Positions 45,023-58,745 of a DNA stretch of 64,000 nt are shown here, one piece after another; position 1 is the stretch's first letter, and each line of letters begins with the position of its first letter. Source of the stretch: Desmodus rotundus (lineage: Eukaryota > Chordata > Mammalia > Chiroptera > Phyllostomidae); NCBI RefSeq assembly GCF_022682495.2, contig NC_071388.1, forward strand, positions 15,611,171-15,675,170, given 5' to 3'. Position numbers and translations under genes: made by a program. A model generated the notes under the pieces. It did not search any database. It was not told where the DNA came from and was given only the letters and a program-made list of their open reading frames with translations.

Positions 45023-48000
45023 ATATAATTATAATGTTATAAGGACTTTGTGGGTAGGAGGGATTTTTACATTTTAGGATCAGTAATTTGCTGTGTTTTA
45101 AATGAACATGTATTGACCTCAAGGGAGCTCTTTGTATATCTAGAAACAAATTATGGACGTTCATGTTGGAAAATAAGAGTTATATGAAAGTTTATTTTAT
45201 ATAATTATCTTGCTTTCTTGTCCCTTCATAGTACTATTTGTAATATTAACATATTAATTGAGGAATTAGACATTTTCAGATTTTAAAAATTATAAACAAA
45301 GTTTACAAATAATATTTTGACATTACTAAAACATATCAATAATGCCCACTGTGGTTATTTATATGTGTTTTAAATCCTCAGGCTGATTTCAGTACATTTT
45401 AACAAGGTGGCCATGTCTTTTCTATATTTAATCAGTTAAACAACATTGATGTGGACAGTTTATGGCTTGCTACCAAGTTTGTCTTCATACAACCTTCTGT
45501 TTTTGCTAGACGAAAACTGTATGTTACATCACCTGTCCCTTACTAGTCTCCATTCTTTTGCCTTTGTGATTGTTCTTTTGAAATGTTCTGTTACATGTAT
45601 AACGTTGTGTTTTTATAAATTCAAGGGTAATCCCAAATTTCCTTCCAAATTATTTCACCCTATTAAGAGGTATTATTTGGAGAAGGTGGGGTATAAAAGC
45701 AGCATTGACACACCAGGCATTTTTTTACCAGTAAGTATGATTTGGGGCAAGAAAAAAAAAGGTAATTGAAAATGGTTGATTTAGTGATGGAAAGGGAACT
45801 ATAAACATGTATACTATATAAATAACATTTGTAATTTAAAAATGAAACTTCCGAGTGCCTTGTCCTATACATGTTTGTTAATAAAGGCACAATTATAAAT
45901 TAAATATCTTTGCAAAATATCTTCTAGTTCTTTGATATAAAAAAATATTTTTTCCAGGGAGAAATTGGTAAAAAAAACCCATGTAATGTCCTTTAATTTA
46001 GCACAATGTTATTAAACAACTCTATCAAGCAGTTTTGAGGATAAAATAAAGAAAAAATCAAGTGCTTTCTTCTTTGGGGAGCTCACAATGTATTGGGAGG
46101 GCCGATAACGTGTAATTTAGAAACTGAAATTCAGCGTAATTCATTGCTTTCATGATGGTTAAAAACAAAACAAAACTGTGACCTGAACAGATAGATGGGA
46201 GAAACATGTTAGTGAGTAGTAGTCAAGGAAGGCACGATAGAGAAAGTAACACTTGAGATGGTGTTGCAGAAGCTTTCCATATGACAAGGGGAGTCCATTT
46301 CGGTCAGAACAAAGCATGAGCGAAGATGGAGGCATGAAAGAAAACATGATATATTCTGAAGTTAGGAGATTTATATGGATATTAGAGATCAGATATATTG
46401 GGGTGATTGGAAGGATGGGTTTATTAAATGGTAAGTGATGTTAAAGCAGATGGACTTTGCAATTGAAAAAAACAAATTAACTTACACCCTAAAAAGACAC
46501 AAACACCACCACACACAAAATCTACGAAGAGTGCTTATTTTTCACAAAAGATGGCAAAGAGTTGTTAGAGATACACAGACAGGAAAGTGGAATCTGTTGT
46601 AATGGGTAGAAGGGAGCTCATAGAGGCTGGGCTACTCTCTCCTATTCCATGCCCATTTCCATAATGCATGTAGACATGCCAACTGACACTGTTTGAAGTT
46701 TAGATTGAAGAAGGGAGTAGTCAAACTCAGCCTTTTATGTGTGAGTAGTGGTTGACTCAACATTAGATCATTAGTGTTTACTAATATATTTAAAAATAGA
46801 CATTCTATGAGAAAAGTATTACAAATTTTTAGTGTATTTATAATTAGGTATAATTACTATATATACATTTAAATGGTATGACATTTCAAATGTTCCATCA
46901 TTTTCACCATTTTTAAATATCTACTCAACCCCCCTTAACGTTTTAATATTTATCTTTTAAAAAAATGTCCATAAAAGTAAACAATCTAAAATACGGAGTC
47001 CAGCAGAAGTAACACCTGCTCGAGTGTGATTGGTAGGGTATGTGAATGTACAGCAAGAGATGGACAGCAATTTGAATATTTCACCTAAAATGCCTTATGA
47101 TGGGCTGGAGGGTGATATTATGTTAACAAATTACATGCTTATGATTTTGTAATAGAAGATTTTTTAATAAAAAGGGATATTATTTGTGCCAGACCCTGTA
47201 TAATGAATGTCATTCTTCTTCTATGAAAAATTTTACTTCCTTGATTTTGTAATTATCTATTCAAACAGCTATTTTTGAAGTTTATTCTTAAATCACTAAT
47301 TCTATACATTCTCCATATGCACTTTATTATTTTGTGTTCATTTTGCTTTGGAAGAGGTGATTTAGTCACTTCCCATAAGATAATGAAAACTTTTATTGGC
47401 TAGAAGGAAAATAAACTTCTTAAATTGGATGAATATGATCAAAACAGATATCGACCACTGATAAATAATTTAATAACTTAAATTTTAGTTTTTTAGTTCA
47501 ACCGCTACCTGATCATCTTCATTTTTCAGTTAATATTAAGAATCTGACTATTAATAGAACATAGAACATGTCTTAGAACATGTTTTGATTGCACAAACAA
47601 AAATATGCTTTTACAATACTGTATTACAAAATTGGATCACACCCATATAAGATTAAACTACAATTGATATTTTACATTTGCTTGTTGAAATTCCAAACTA
47701 TGTAATCTATTATAAAATTCTTAAATGTACATACCTTTGAATTTTCTAAATGTGTAAGACAGTATATGACAAATGTGAACAAATATATGAATGGAATTAT
47801 GATTTTCCAAGGATTTGTAACATATTGGATTTTATGAAACTTCTAGTTTTAGACACTCACTATGTTGTGTCTTAGAGACTTCAATTGCATTATGGTTATA
47901 TATTTCAAAAGATCAAGTTATAATGTTAAAACTAAACATTGTAAACATGTCTAAATATTCTAAATAGTCCATTTATAATGAATATTTCCTTTTTTTCAAG

Positions 48001-48774
48001 AGAATCAGTAGTTTTGCATTTAATCTTCCATGTAACATACGTACCCAATTTAGCCTTTTTAAAATTATATAGAAACTATAGCAAACAAACAATAAAAAAT
48101 TGGAGCTTGTTGCTCATGGATTCTTCAAAACAGAAATAGTTTGATGAGATGATTTTTAAACCATATTTAAATAGAAATTAGCTATATTTTACTGTGACTT
48201 TTTCAATATTTTAATATTTATCTTTGTAACAGTATATGACAAATCAGTTGAGGAGCAAGCATATAGCCACTATGCAAATGATATGTTGAAATTGTTTATT
48301 TTGATTTCTTAAAATGAAAATGATAGATGCTGATATGAAAATATCTACTTTAGTTTTTTTGTTAGATGGTAAGTAAAAATACTATTATATTAATATATAC
48401 AATAAAAAATACCTATTTCTACCAACAATGTTAATGTCTTTTTATAAAGTGTTTTCAGAAAATATGTAAAAATCAGAGAGTGATAAAGTTTAATGGATAT
48501 TCATTGAAGACCATAAACTTAGTGCAAGTTTATTGCACTGATCATGGGAAAGCAGCTACGTGTACAAGTTGAAGTGAGAAAGATAACAGCTGGCTAACAG
48601 AAGTACCGTGACTTCTGGTAGGAACTGTGGTTGGTTAACACATGGCCTTTCCTCTGTCACACACATTCCTCTATGGGCCAGTAAAGAAGAAATTAATGGA
48701 AGTAGGTAAAAGATATTTGACCACAGAAGTATAGAAAAGAATCGATTCAGTGTAATTTAATAAAACAACGATTA
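45023..48774 (-). other. NCAM2 large intron, mostly unassigned
   Basis: AT-rich. 46010-46440 looks like an old interspersed repeat ('gggagctcacaatgtattgg', 'ggaggcatgaaagaaaacat') of uncertain class. 46980-47110 is a small GC-richer patch of unknown nature. No exon is supported. Confidence 0.45.
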
Positions 48775-48910
48775 GAAAACTGAGATTTCAAGTTGTTTGG
48801 CTATGTCAATTACTAGTTACTTGGGTTCTCTGATGCTCAGTTTCCTGATATAATAAAAAATAAAATAATGATGTTTATTAGAATATTAGAATAGATTTCC
48901 TCAAATCTTT
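48775..48910 (-). repeat. MIR SINE
   Basis: Complement of MIR: 'ggctatgtcaattactagtt', 'tctgatgctcagtttcctga', then 'taaaataatgatgtttatta'. Confidence 0.65.
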
Positions 48911-49473
48911 TCCTTCATAGTGGCTCAAAAAATAAAGTGATATAAAGTTAATGTGGCTGTCACTAGAAAAATGTCAAACAACCCCATATACCTCCTATTT
49001 GAAAATATGTCATTGTCATGAGGCTTCAAGGAAAAACAAACAAGAACAACATAAAACAACAATTTAACTCTCTCCCAAAGTATGAAACTTCTGTAACTAT
49101 TCAATCAATTAAAAGAAATTCAAATTTTACAACAAAATATAAACGTGATATTAAAACTTTTTAATATATACATATTAATAGGTAAAGGTATGTATTTGAG
49201 AGTAGGATGTTCTAGAATAACAAAGATTAAGTGTGCCTTAAAATAATGCAAATCCGTAAGTGAACATTTTCTTCTGTAATTTCTACACTGTTTTATCTGG
49301 CAGAGCAAAATGATTGTGTTTATACAAGATAAATATATATTCATGTCTAAATCAGGAAATATAATTTTTTTTTTACTTTAGAAAAACTAACTGAATAATT
49401 TACATTTTAAAAAGTTATTATTTGAACCCAGGTCCGGGACTAAAATGAAAAAAATGTAATGGTGTTTTATTAA

Positions 49474-49650
49474 GAGTACTGGATCTGGATTGTAATTGTG
49501 ACTCTTCATTACATAAATTATTTAACCTCTCTAGGCCTCACCATTCCTCCATACATTGTAGGGGAAATGATACTTCAGAGGGACCGTATGAAGAGTGAAT
49601 GAAATATTGCACTTCGGCATTCTTCAGAGTGTGTGACATAGTGCATGTTT
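49474..49650 (-). repeat. MIR SINE
   Basis: 'ctggatctggattgtaattg', 'aaattatttaacctctctag' and 'gcctcaccattcctccatac' give a good MIR complement. Confidence 0.75.
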
Positions 49651-52347
49651 AAAAACAAAAAGGTGCTCTGTTTTTGTATTATTTTATTATTATTTGTAAA
49701 TGTCAAAGTCATTTATATTTCATGCCTTGGTTGTGGGTAAGCAATGAACCTTAATAATTATCTACAACTTTACTCTCGTGGTGCTCAAACTGAATTACAA
49801 TGATATATTAATCAGAGTAATTGGAGAAAAATCACTTTGTTTTTATAAACATTTGCTAGCAATGTAGACTATTGAACAATTACTGAAATTATTAACTATA
49901 TTCCTGTGTTTCACTGTTATGTAATTATTTTGGCCCCACACTAAAAATAAAATTTTATTAGAAGACCCTAGAATTAATTCACTATGAAAGTAACAGTATT
50001 TGTTACTGTATCTAAATTATTTTTACAATATGTCTTCTGATGATGTATTATTTCTTCCAAAAGAGGTATAACTCAATTATGTTTACTACATTGAAATATT
50101 GGACTTGACCAAGTAAGAAATGAGAACATACAACAAGGACAGAAAAAGTTTGTACCAGTAATAAAGAAAACACATATAACAAAGCTTTTCCTCAGTTTTC
50201 TTTATTACAACTATGGAGACACATAAATACAGAAAATAAAATGACACAATTACTATGAAATGCATGCATAAGATTACATAGAGTGTTTAATATTATGTTG
50301 AGGGTTTAAATAAGAGATGATGCTGAGGACAATACATTTATAACATGTACATTTCTCCATGAAAATAAGCTATGATGAAAACAAATGCAATTAAATAATC
50401 AGAAACAGTCACTTTAAAACAAAGTGTCATACATAAAATCAATGTAAGATGTGAAATAAAAATATTTTTTAAAAACATTCATGGATTGTGGATATTATTT
50501 AAAACAGTAATATTTAATTGCTTGCTTTTAGGAAAAACAATTAGCTAGAAGATTTATTTCATAGTGACCATTTAATACATACATAGAATTTAAAAATAAC
50601 ACATAATTTTTAAATAATGCTAACTCTTAATATTTTGCAGTGTATAACTATATTTTTATTACTTAAAGTGGAATAGTAAAGAATTAATTCAATTGAAACA
50701 TATGCAATTAAGAAGTTTTGCATTATACCTAGGCTTGATACAACCAACATTAGATTAGTTCACATTTAATATAAAATTCCAGTTGAAGAAACAAATCTTT
50801 GAAAAGTAGCTAAAATAATAGTCTACCAACAAAGATATGAGGAAAGCAAATGCAGTTCAGATTTCAGATATACTAATAAAACTCTTGATATATGTTGTGT
50901 TTTCCTTGATTATTGTTTTTCCTCTTTTAATTTCAATTTTGTTTAATAGCAGCTAAAACTGATTTAACATGCACTCCACTCTTCTGGTAGTTTGTAGGAC
51001 AGATGTGTTAGGCTTTCAAAATCGTTAATAGCCACTTGGAAGGAGAGGGAGCTACCAGAGTTCTTCATCTGGTTCATAATCTCAGATAACATAAAAATAT
51101 CAAAGGTACTAGAAAACAGAGCATGATATTAAACGTCCATCTCTGTTATATTTCAGAGCAATTAAATTAGATGTAAACTTACTGAATCCTTTGCCTTACA
51201 TAAAAATTGAGATGTTGCTGATAGACCTTTTCATGTGTTTTAAGTTCTTAAGAACAATAAAGTAAAAAAATAATACAATTTTATACTTAAAAGTTAAAAA
51301 TTGTTAACTCTAAATAATACTCAAATTTAGATAATTTAAAAAGAACATGTTAATGAGATGTTAGAAAGTTTTTTTTCTTTAGTGAAGACCTACGATTTAC
51401 TCTGATAATATCTTCTGAAAAGTAAGATTAACTATTAAGTATAAATAGTGACTAAATAATACTCTTTAGTTTTCAATCACATAGTCAGCTGATTTGGAAA
51501 TAGACTTTTTACCTATTGCAACTTATATTAAAATCACTTAAGCACTATTTGTAAAGTATTTGTCTCTCCAGTCATTTGCTATGTATACATTTCATCTGCT
51601 TATTAAATGCATTAGCCTTGGTGAAGTTTTATGTCACATATCTATGTCAAAAATGCAGGGACTTTAAAATGTATCCATGATTAACATAAAAAGAATAGAA
51701 GAAATACATCCTATTTACTCATGTCCGGATATTAAGAAAGAGGAAGAGAGTAAGAGAGGAGGGGTATATTAGAAAGAAAAATTTAGAAGGAGAATGAAAA
51801 GAAATAAGCCAAACTAATACATCCTATTTAATTTGTATTCACTCAAAAGTTGTTTAAAGGACATTACACTATACCTCAGAGGTTGAATCAATAAAATTCA
51901 TGGAAGGATACATTTAGTTATGAACTTAATGATCCTATATCTTTATTCAAATGCAATCATAATACATAGGGCTAAAAATTATAAATGATAATCTTTAATT
52001 TAAGCAATATAATATGTTGTTTTCAGTTTTTAATGCTGGTAATATAACCAAAACCAAAGAGGTGGATATTTTCAGATGATTTTACATGACCAGATATATT
52101 TATTAACAAACTACTACAAACTGAAAATATTATACAAAATATAAGCTAACTATTTTTGAAAGCTAGACCAAAACATACTGAATTATCACATTGGTGGTAT
52201 AAATATCCATTTTGAATTACTACATTCATTTGTAATTTTGTATTTTGTTTTTCCATCCTTAGTGTAGGTATACAATATTATAAAAAAAACAAAAATAAAA
52301 CAAAAAATATGTGTGTATATGACAATTTATCCAGATCCAAAAGTACA
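49651..52347 (-). other. NCAM2 large intron, unassigned
   Basis: About 2.7 kb of AT-rich sequence with no recognised repeat and no exon supported. Confidence 0.5.
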
Positions 52348-52548
52348 TGTTGCCCTGGCCAGTGGATCAGTTGATTGGAACATCATTCCATATATCAAAC
52401 GTGTGTGGGTTGGATCCCTGGTCAGGGAGCATACCCAGGTTTTAGGTACCATCCAAATTGGGGAGTGTATGAGAGGCAACCTATTGATATCTCTCTCTCA
52501 AAAATCAATAAATGCATTCTCAAGTGAGGATTAAAAATTTTTTTAAAA
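52348..52548 (+). repeat. Ves SINE
   Basis: Head 'tgccctggccagtggatcag', B-box-like 'gggttggatccctggtcagg' and the tail 'caagtgaggattaaaaattt'. This is the older Ves type, antisense to NCAM2. Confidence 0.85.
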
Positions 52549-52775
52549 ATGTATGTGGCTTTATTGTATACTCTATTTTGTTGAATGTAAGTGAATAATC
52601 ATAAATTCAATAGAGTTGAAGCTATTGTGCAATTTTGTTTATTTTAGTTTTAATTTAAATAAACTATAATAAACTGGCATTCTTATATAGAAAATATTTG
52701 AATTAAATATAATGGTTTCCATATTGACTAAAATCATATAACCTATGAGCTACTGTGCATACTTGTAATTTTAAT

Positions 52776-52955
52776 TATTAATTTTAAAAGAGGGGAGGGG
52801 ATAATGGGGGAAAAGGTTTGAGGGGTTTACAGGAACAATTATAAAGGACACATGGACAATAAGAAGGAGGGGTGGAAACAGGGGACAGAGGTGGGTAGAG
52901 CTGGGGGAAAGGCAGAAAACTGTACTTGAACAAGAAAAAAAAAGAAAAAAAAGAA
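52776..52955 (+). repeat. L1 3' UTR end
   Basis: 'gggggaaaaggtttgagggg', 'aaaggacacatggacaataa' and 'ggcagaaaactgtacttgaa' plus an A-rich tail: the complement of the L1 3' UTR seen at 37.2 kb, so the same family. Strongly 5'-truncated. Confidence 0.82.
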
Positions 52956-52970
52956 CTGGTGAATATTTTA

Positions 52971-53175
52971 CTTTTTTAAAGATTTTATTTATTTTTAGAA
53001 AGAGGGGAAGGAGGAAGAAAGAAAGGGAGAGTAACATCAATGTGTGGTTGTGTCTCATGCTTCCCTTACTGGGGACCTGGCCCACAACCCAGCCATGTGC
53101 CCTGACTGGGAATTGAACTGATGACCCTTTGGTTTGCAGGCCGGCACTCAATCCACTGAGCCACACCAGCCAGGC
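52971..53175 (-). repeat. Ves SINE nested at an L1 tail
   Basis: Clean Ves complement with A-tail at left and head complement 'gagccacaccagccaggc' at right. The flanking direct repeat is 22 bp and exact (52949-52970 and 53176-53197, containing 'gaactggtgaatatttta'). It lies just after the A-tail of the L1 fragment, so it came later. Confidence 0.95.
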
Positions 53176-53295
53176 AAAAGAACTGGTGAATATTTTAAAA
53201 GTCAAAATTATTTGTAGTAAAGTTATTGGTATAAATATTTGTTATATATTATACATATATATATTTTAATATAATGTGGATCCAATGTCTGGAAG

Positions 53296-53341
53296 GTGTG
53301 TGTATATACTTATGGGTGTGTACGTGTGTGTGTGTGTATAA
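53296..53341 (+). repeat. (TG)n microsatellite
   Basis: Interrupted TG run ending in eight or more pure TG units. A TA-rich block precedes it at 53244-53275. Confidence 0.85.
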
Positions 53342-54782
53342 AACACTTGAGAGATACTTTAGGCTAAGTAAAAGAGGAAAGAAAATTTAAAAAATATAAT
53401 AAGGCATTAAAATTTTTCAATCTTGTCCATGTCCTCTTGTATGAATGTGTAGATATGCACTTGTGTAATGTTTTTAGAACAAATATAATTGTAGTTTATA
53501 AAGTATACTTATTCTCAATGAATAATAGTATTAGGAGAGAAGGGATTAAAATCAGCAGTTTCCTTAACATTCTCCAATTCAAGAAGACATTTTGTAGGAA
53601 AGGAGAACTTACGGTTACCTCCTAGGCACAATACGTTAGCATACGTGAAACACGGTATGGTGGGCCTCACAGTTACATGATAATTATGGAGTTTGAATTT
53701 GGGTGGAGAGACCATTAAGAGTGAATAATATATGGAGAAAAGAAGACAGGAAAGACAGACTTGAAAAGAGTTGGTGTCATAAAAGGAGATATAGAGGTTT
53801 GTATAAAAATTTTAACCTGATGCTCCACATGCAGACAATGGCAACCATGCACAAGCACATTAACCTAGCTCTGTAACTGGTACAATATGATCAGAACTAA
53901 CTTTTGAAACTATTAAACATTTAAAAGCATGATATATACATCAATTGCTCTAAGCACATGTTTCTGAGTATATATAATGATTAACATAAAACTCACCTTA
54001 CACACAATTTCATACTCATACATTTCAGACATATAATTTTATTTAAAAAGCCATTGGATAAAAATTTTTTTGAATGATGCGAGAGAGAGGCAAAATAAGT
54101 TGAATTTTTATGTCTTCCTTACCAAATAATCACATTTATTTGGACCTATAGACAGAGAGTAGTTAGACAAAAAGTATTGTCTGTTAGATTTTAGGGATGC
54201 ATATAACAAAATTAAACCTTAGATAATAAAAAAGATAATTCAGCAACATTTACACATTTTAAGATTTTTTAATAATCAGAGAAGGTTATTTATAATCTGT
54301 AAGGTAGCATTTATTGAAATGTGGTAGCTGCATTGTTTTGTGCTTTTCAATTTTTTATAGAAAGGAAAGTACAGAGCTTATTATTTTAAGATGTCTGGAG
54401 TATATTTTAAGAATTTATGCATTTCTCACCTGTAAAATAGCTGTTCATCTAAGAAGAAAATTTGGCCAAATGATAGACTGCTTATTAATTTCAGGATTAT
54501 CAATTTGATCCGTACTTAATGTTAAAAAAAAACTAAATGAACAACTCATTAAAATGGAAACAATTCTGCTAAGATAGAATTTTAATTTTAGGTTTTTTTC
54601 TGAACTGTCAAAATGTCAGTCTACATGTCATGTACCTGAATAAGTGTTCTTCATATCACAGTTGGTGACCTTGAGTTATAGACTATAAAATCTCAAAAAA
54701 TAAATCAACTTTGTTATCTTCCTGAAGATGTATTCCACGTTCCCCACAAAAATGATTTGTAATCATATACTAAGTCATCTTC
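53342..54782 (-). other. NCAM2 large intron, unassigned
   Basis: AT-rich with no recognised repeat; open frames are short and without features. Confidence 0.5.
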
Positions 54783-54784
54783 TA

Positions 54785-55352
54785 TTGGGTTGGCCAAGAA
54801 GTCTGCTCTGTTTTTTTTTTTTTTTTTCCATAGAATAAAAGACATTTTTTTTTTATTTTCACCAATGGCTTTATTACTTTGGATATCTTGAGTATGTGGG
54901 CTAAATACCACTATTGGCTTCCAGCCGGTATAGGCCAGGGTGCTGCTAACCATCTTCTAACGCATAAGACAGCCCACAGCAAATAATTATTAGCTCAAAA
55001 TGTCAATAGGAACAAGAAGCTTCACAAACCACTTCTGACATGTTTGATCAGTCACAGTACCTTCTCCACACACTGCACAAATCTTTTTTGTTGTTGTTTT
55101 TTAGTTGTGTTTTTACCTTCCTTGAAATAAAAAAGCATAATACACCAAACATGTTGTGTATTTTGTTCCATCTTCAATGTTAAAAAGGCAGCACAAAAGC
55201 ACAAAAATACACCTTTTTTGATTTTTTTAAATGCAGGCTGATATGACAGTTTTAACAATACAATCTAACAAAAGTGGAATGAAGTGAAAGACAACTGAGC
55301 ACTAGAGCTATTTTACGGAAGAAAAACGTAATGGACTTTTTGGCCAACCCAA
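54785..55352 (-). mobile_element. Internally deleted mariner (568 bp) carrying a MER20 piece
   Basis: The ends TTGGGTTGGCCAAGAAGTC and the right-end complement TTGGGTTGGCCAAAAAGTC match at 18 of 19 positions. TA duplicates flank (54783-54784, 55353-55354). Minus-strand remains of a mariner transposase N-terminus (near 55030-55258: 'TLKMEQNTQHVWCIM', then 'QTCQKWFVK' in another frame) show a decayed, frameshifted coding region. The middle and C-terminal catalytic part is gone. The ends are of the type seen in ruminant and other mammalian mariners, as I recall. No function can remain. Confidence 0.88.
54905..55012 (-). repeat. MER20 fragment inside the mariner
   Basis: 'gccagggtgctgctaaccat', 'aagacagcccacagcaaata' and 'gctcaaaatgtcaataggaa' follow the middle of the MER20 consensus (a hAT-Charlie MITE) closely. 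Both MER20 termini are missing, and mariner sequence continues on each side. Confidence 0.75.
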
Positions 55353-55354
55353 TA

Positions 55355-58300
55355 CATGACTTTCTTGTTATAACTTATTGGAAAGATCCAGTGTGGTTAT
55401 AATGAATGAAAAAAAAACCTGGAAGTGTTTCTGAAACTCCTTGTTTTCTCAGCATTTTACTATTCTACTCAATAGTAATCAATGTATCTATATATCTTAT
55501 CCAAACTCCAACATCATGGAACATAGTTAAAATTGTAATTAGTTCTTTAAAAAACAGAACATTGGCTATGGTGATTTAAAAACAGAACATTACTGAAAAA
55601 TAGGTTAGATTCCCAAAATGCACAAATTGGGAAATCCCTATTTGCCAGCAGGGGAGAAAGGAGAGAAGCAGAAGTGTATTTAATCTGTGGATGGTCAGGT
55701 CTGCATTCTGCAGGTCCATTGCTAGGTTAGAAGGAAGAACAACAATGGCTAGCAAAGAGTTTGGAAAAGATATGTTAAAGAAAACAGACTACTAAAGCCA
55801 TGTCTAGCCTTAGATCACCCCTTACAGCATCCTGTAGGTATTCCTTAAAAGGAAACAGAGAATACTTCCCCGCAACAAAGTACTTTATGATGAATGAGCC
55901 TCAAACCCCCCACCCAGTAATATGATTTACATGTGAATTATGGTCATTCTTGTGAATATATGTAAATCTGATTGCTTCCTAATTGTCCTAAATAGTGGTG
56001 AGAATCACTTGCTAGGGTTACTTGGGAGTGAAAAACACAAAATACCCTTTTCTCATTTTCTAATGAATGAAAATGAAGAAATGAAAATCATTACTCATGC
56101 TACTTCCTCAAACTCAGCTTCCTTTAACAGGTGGAATCTAGTAGCACATCCTTCTCATCTTAATTTCATCTTCTTCAAAGTAGTAGCTAAAATATTACTT
56201 CTCTCTCTGGCCCTTGGCAAAGTCAATGATTATTAGATGTTCAGGGAAAATGTACTAAATAAGTATATATGTCATTGAATATCAATACTTGATGCCAACT
56301 CCAAAGACAATCCAAGTTAAGTGAACAAGGTATGAGTTTTTAAACATATTAAAATTTAATTTATCATTTTCTGTAGGGTGATTGCATAGAGATATTTTCC
56401 CTTAGTAAAAAAAACAACAATCTGGATTATTTCCATTAGTGTTCAATTTTAAAACAGAGAATAAGGTTATACATCTAATATAATAAAAATTATCATATGT
56501 ATGATTTATATATTATAAATGTTCCTTAAGTTGAAAACTTACATTTTAAAGAATAAGAATTAAAACCAATAAAAAGATCCACAATTCTACATAATTAAAA
56601 GACTGTTTATACAAAACAATCAAACGAAGGAAGATTAGATGTAGGAAATGCTTAAAATCTAAGTGAAAATTATGTGTTTATTTAATAAGGTTAACTTTAG
56701 AAATTAAAGAAAGCTTTAGAATGAAGCAACTTATTCAATGAACTGGTACCAGGAATAAACAACCCTGATTCAATTTCCTTCAGTGATTTTCTGACAAATT
56801 ATCTACTCTGTAGGTGGACAATTTGGGAAAGGAAAAAGAGGCTAATTGTTTCTGGGTGAATATACATGCATAATTAGTTGGACCTTAGAGAATCTTTATT
56901 AGAATTTTAGATTAGCCTTATAAATTCACAGGGCATAAAAGGAAGTGTCTTATGACACAACAGCAACATTAAAACATGCATGACAAACACATGGCTACAA
57001 TGAAAGAAAACCCAGCAGCACTCAGCTGCCATGACTGGCTTCCATTTTCACCTTTATTCTCTTCACAGCATTTATCTGCATGAAGAAAATTGTTTTTGAA
57101 AGTAGAAGAAGAATAAAATAATTAAGGAAAAAAGAGTAGAGTTAAAAACACGAAAATAAGTGAAAAGAAAAAAGTGACAGTAGGAAAAGAAAAAAAAGAG
57201 AGAAAATAATTAATGCAAGATTTACACAAAGCCATTTTCAATTACTCTGATATAAGATAAAAATAGCAAAAAACTTGTATAAAACATTTCTAAATAGTTG
57301 CCATATATTAAAAACATAGCTCAGCCTCAATATTAATGTTTATTTCATATAACTCAGATTTGGTTGTGTAATGGATTGTTTAAATATAAACATTTCAATT
57401 GTTCTATACTGAATGTACAACTAATAGGAGAAAAATCACCAGTCATTCCACACTGCTACTGGTAAATTCAAATTGTTACTTTAAATATGAGCTCATCATA
57501 TTCTGTAATGTTTATTGATAGTTTCTTTGCTACCATAATTTCTTAGAAGACATTTAATGAAAGAAGCTGTATTCTCAATTATAAATGAACTACCAAGAAA
57601 TAAGTGAAAATTGCATACCCACACAGTGAAAATTTACAATAGGAATAGAATCAAAACCATTAATTTAGCTGATCACAGGCAAACTTGGGACATATGTCAT
57701 TGTACCGTATTAAGATAAAGAATCAAAGATCATGAAAATAACTTAGACTTACTTTATTGTTATGTGCTAAACCAAAGAAATATTGTCTTATAGAATTTTT
57801 TATTTAGAATTGACTGATATTCCCCATGTAGTTAAAATGAAGTTTTCCCCAATAACTGAAATTCAATTTCACCATTATTTTAAAATTTCTCTAATGTATA
57901 TTGCAATCACAGATTTAACCTTAAGAAAACATTTTAGTATCTGCCAGGCACTTGAATATTGTGTTTATTGCACATGTTGAGTTATTCACAGATGAACGTG
58001 TATACTAGATTTGCATAGAAGTAGAGTGAGTGTCATCAAAATAATTTACAGTCATTATAAATTAAAAAGCCCATGAAAATATATACTAACTGAAAAACTT
58101 TAGCAATTTATATATTGGTGGTGACTTATATAATTTCTTTGTTAATTTGTTAATGTGAAGAATTGTCATGGAAATATTACATGACTGATTTCACAAACTA
58201 GAATTATTTTACCACTGGCTCTTAAGAATATATAAATAAAATTATTTGTCACCAAATTATATTGACAGTCAATGTTAAAATTAGACATGTCCAATTCATA

Positions 58301-58688
58301 GTAACACAAGAAGATAAATTGATTACTAAAAGAAATTAAGATTTATCTTTGCTTATAACAAACAATATTAAACATTTTGTAGGTCAAAGGAAATGATGAA
58401 AATGATTTCAAAATAAATTTATTTCCAAGGACTTTTTAAAAGAGTATATTCAAGCCACCAAGATAGCATTATTTTTAGCCATTAAAATTACAGAACAGAT
58501 CAATAAAAGCCATTTGACCAGCCTCTAGTTCTATTTATAGTTTTATAATCATATTTATAAATACTAATTTGTTAAGAAACACATCTTTCAAAATAAAAAC
58601 ATCTTTAAGTATTAAAAATGATAAATATTAATCATTAAGTACTTTTTAAATCAGAATCATGTACTATAAAGAAATGTATTATCCACTA

Positions 58689-58690
<2 letters not shown>
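55355..58690 (-). other. NCAM2 large intron, unassigned
   Basis: More than 3 kb of AT-rich sequence without recognised repeats. Possible decayed pieces cannot be named. Confidence 0.5.
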
Positions 58691-58741
<51 letters not shown>

Positions 58742-58745
58742 TATT
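58691..58745. repeat. (TA)n microsatellite
   Basis: About 22 TA units, then a slightly interrupted end. Confidence 0.95.

Noticed and set aside
44710..45077. Long open frames on both strands over the TG/CA/TA tract
   Set aside because: They are by-products of a repetitive dinucleotide composition; the peptides are low-complexity Tyr/His/Ile/Cys strings.
52771..53205. Minus-strand frame of 144 codons
   Set aside because: It spans a Ves SINE and an L1 3' UTR; it is repeat read-through.
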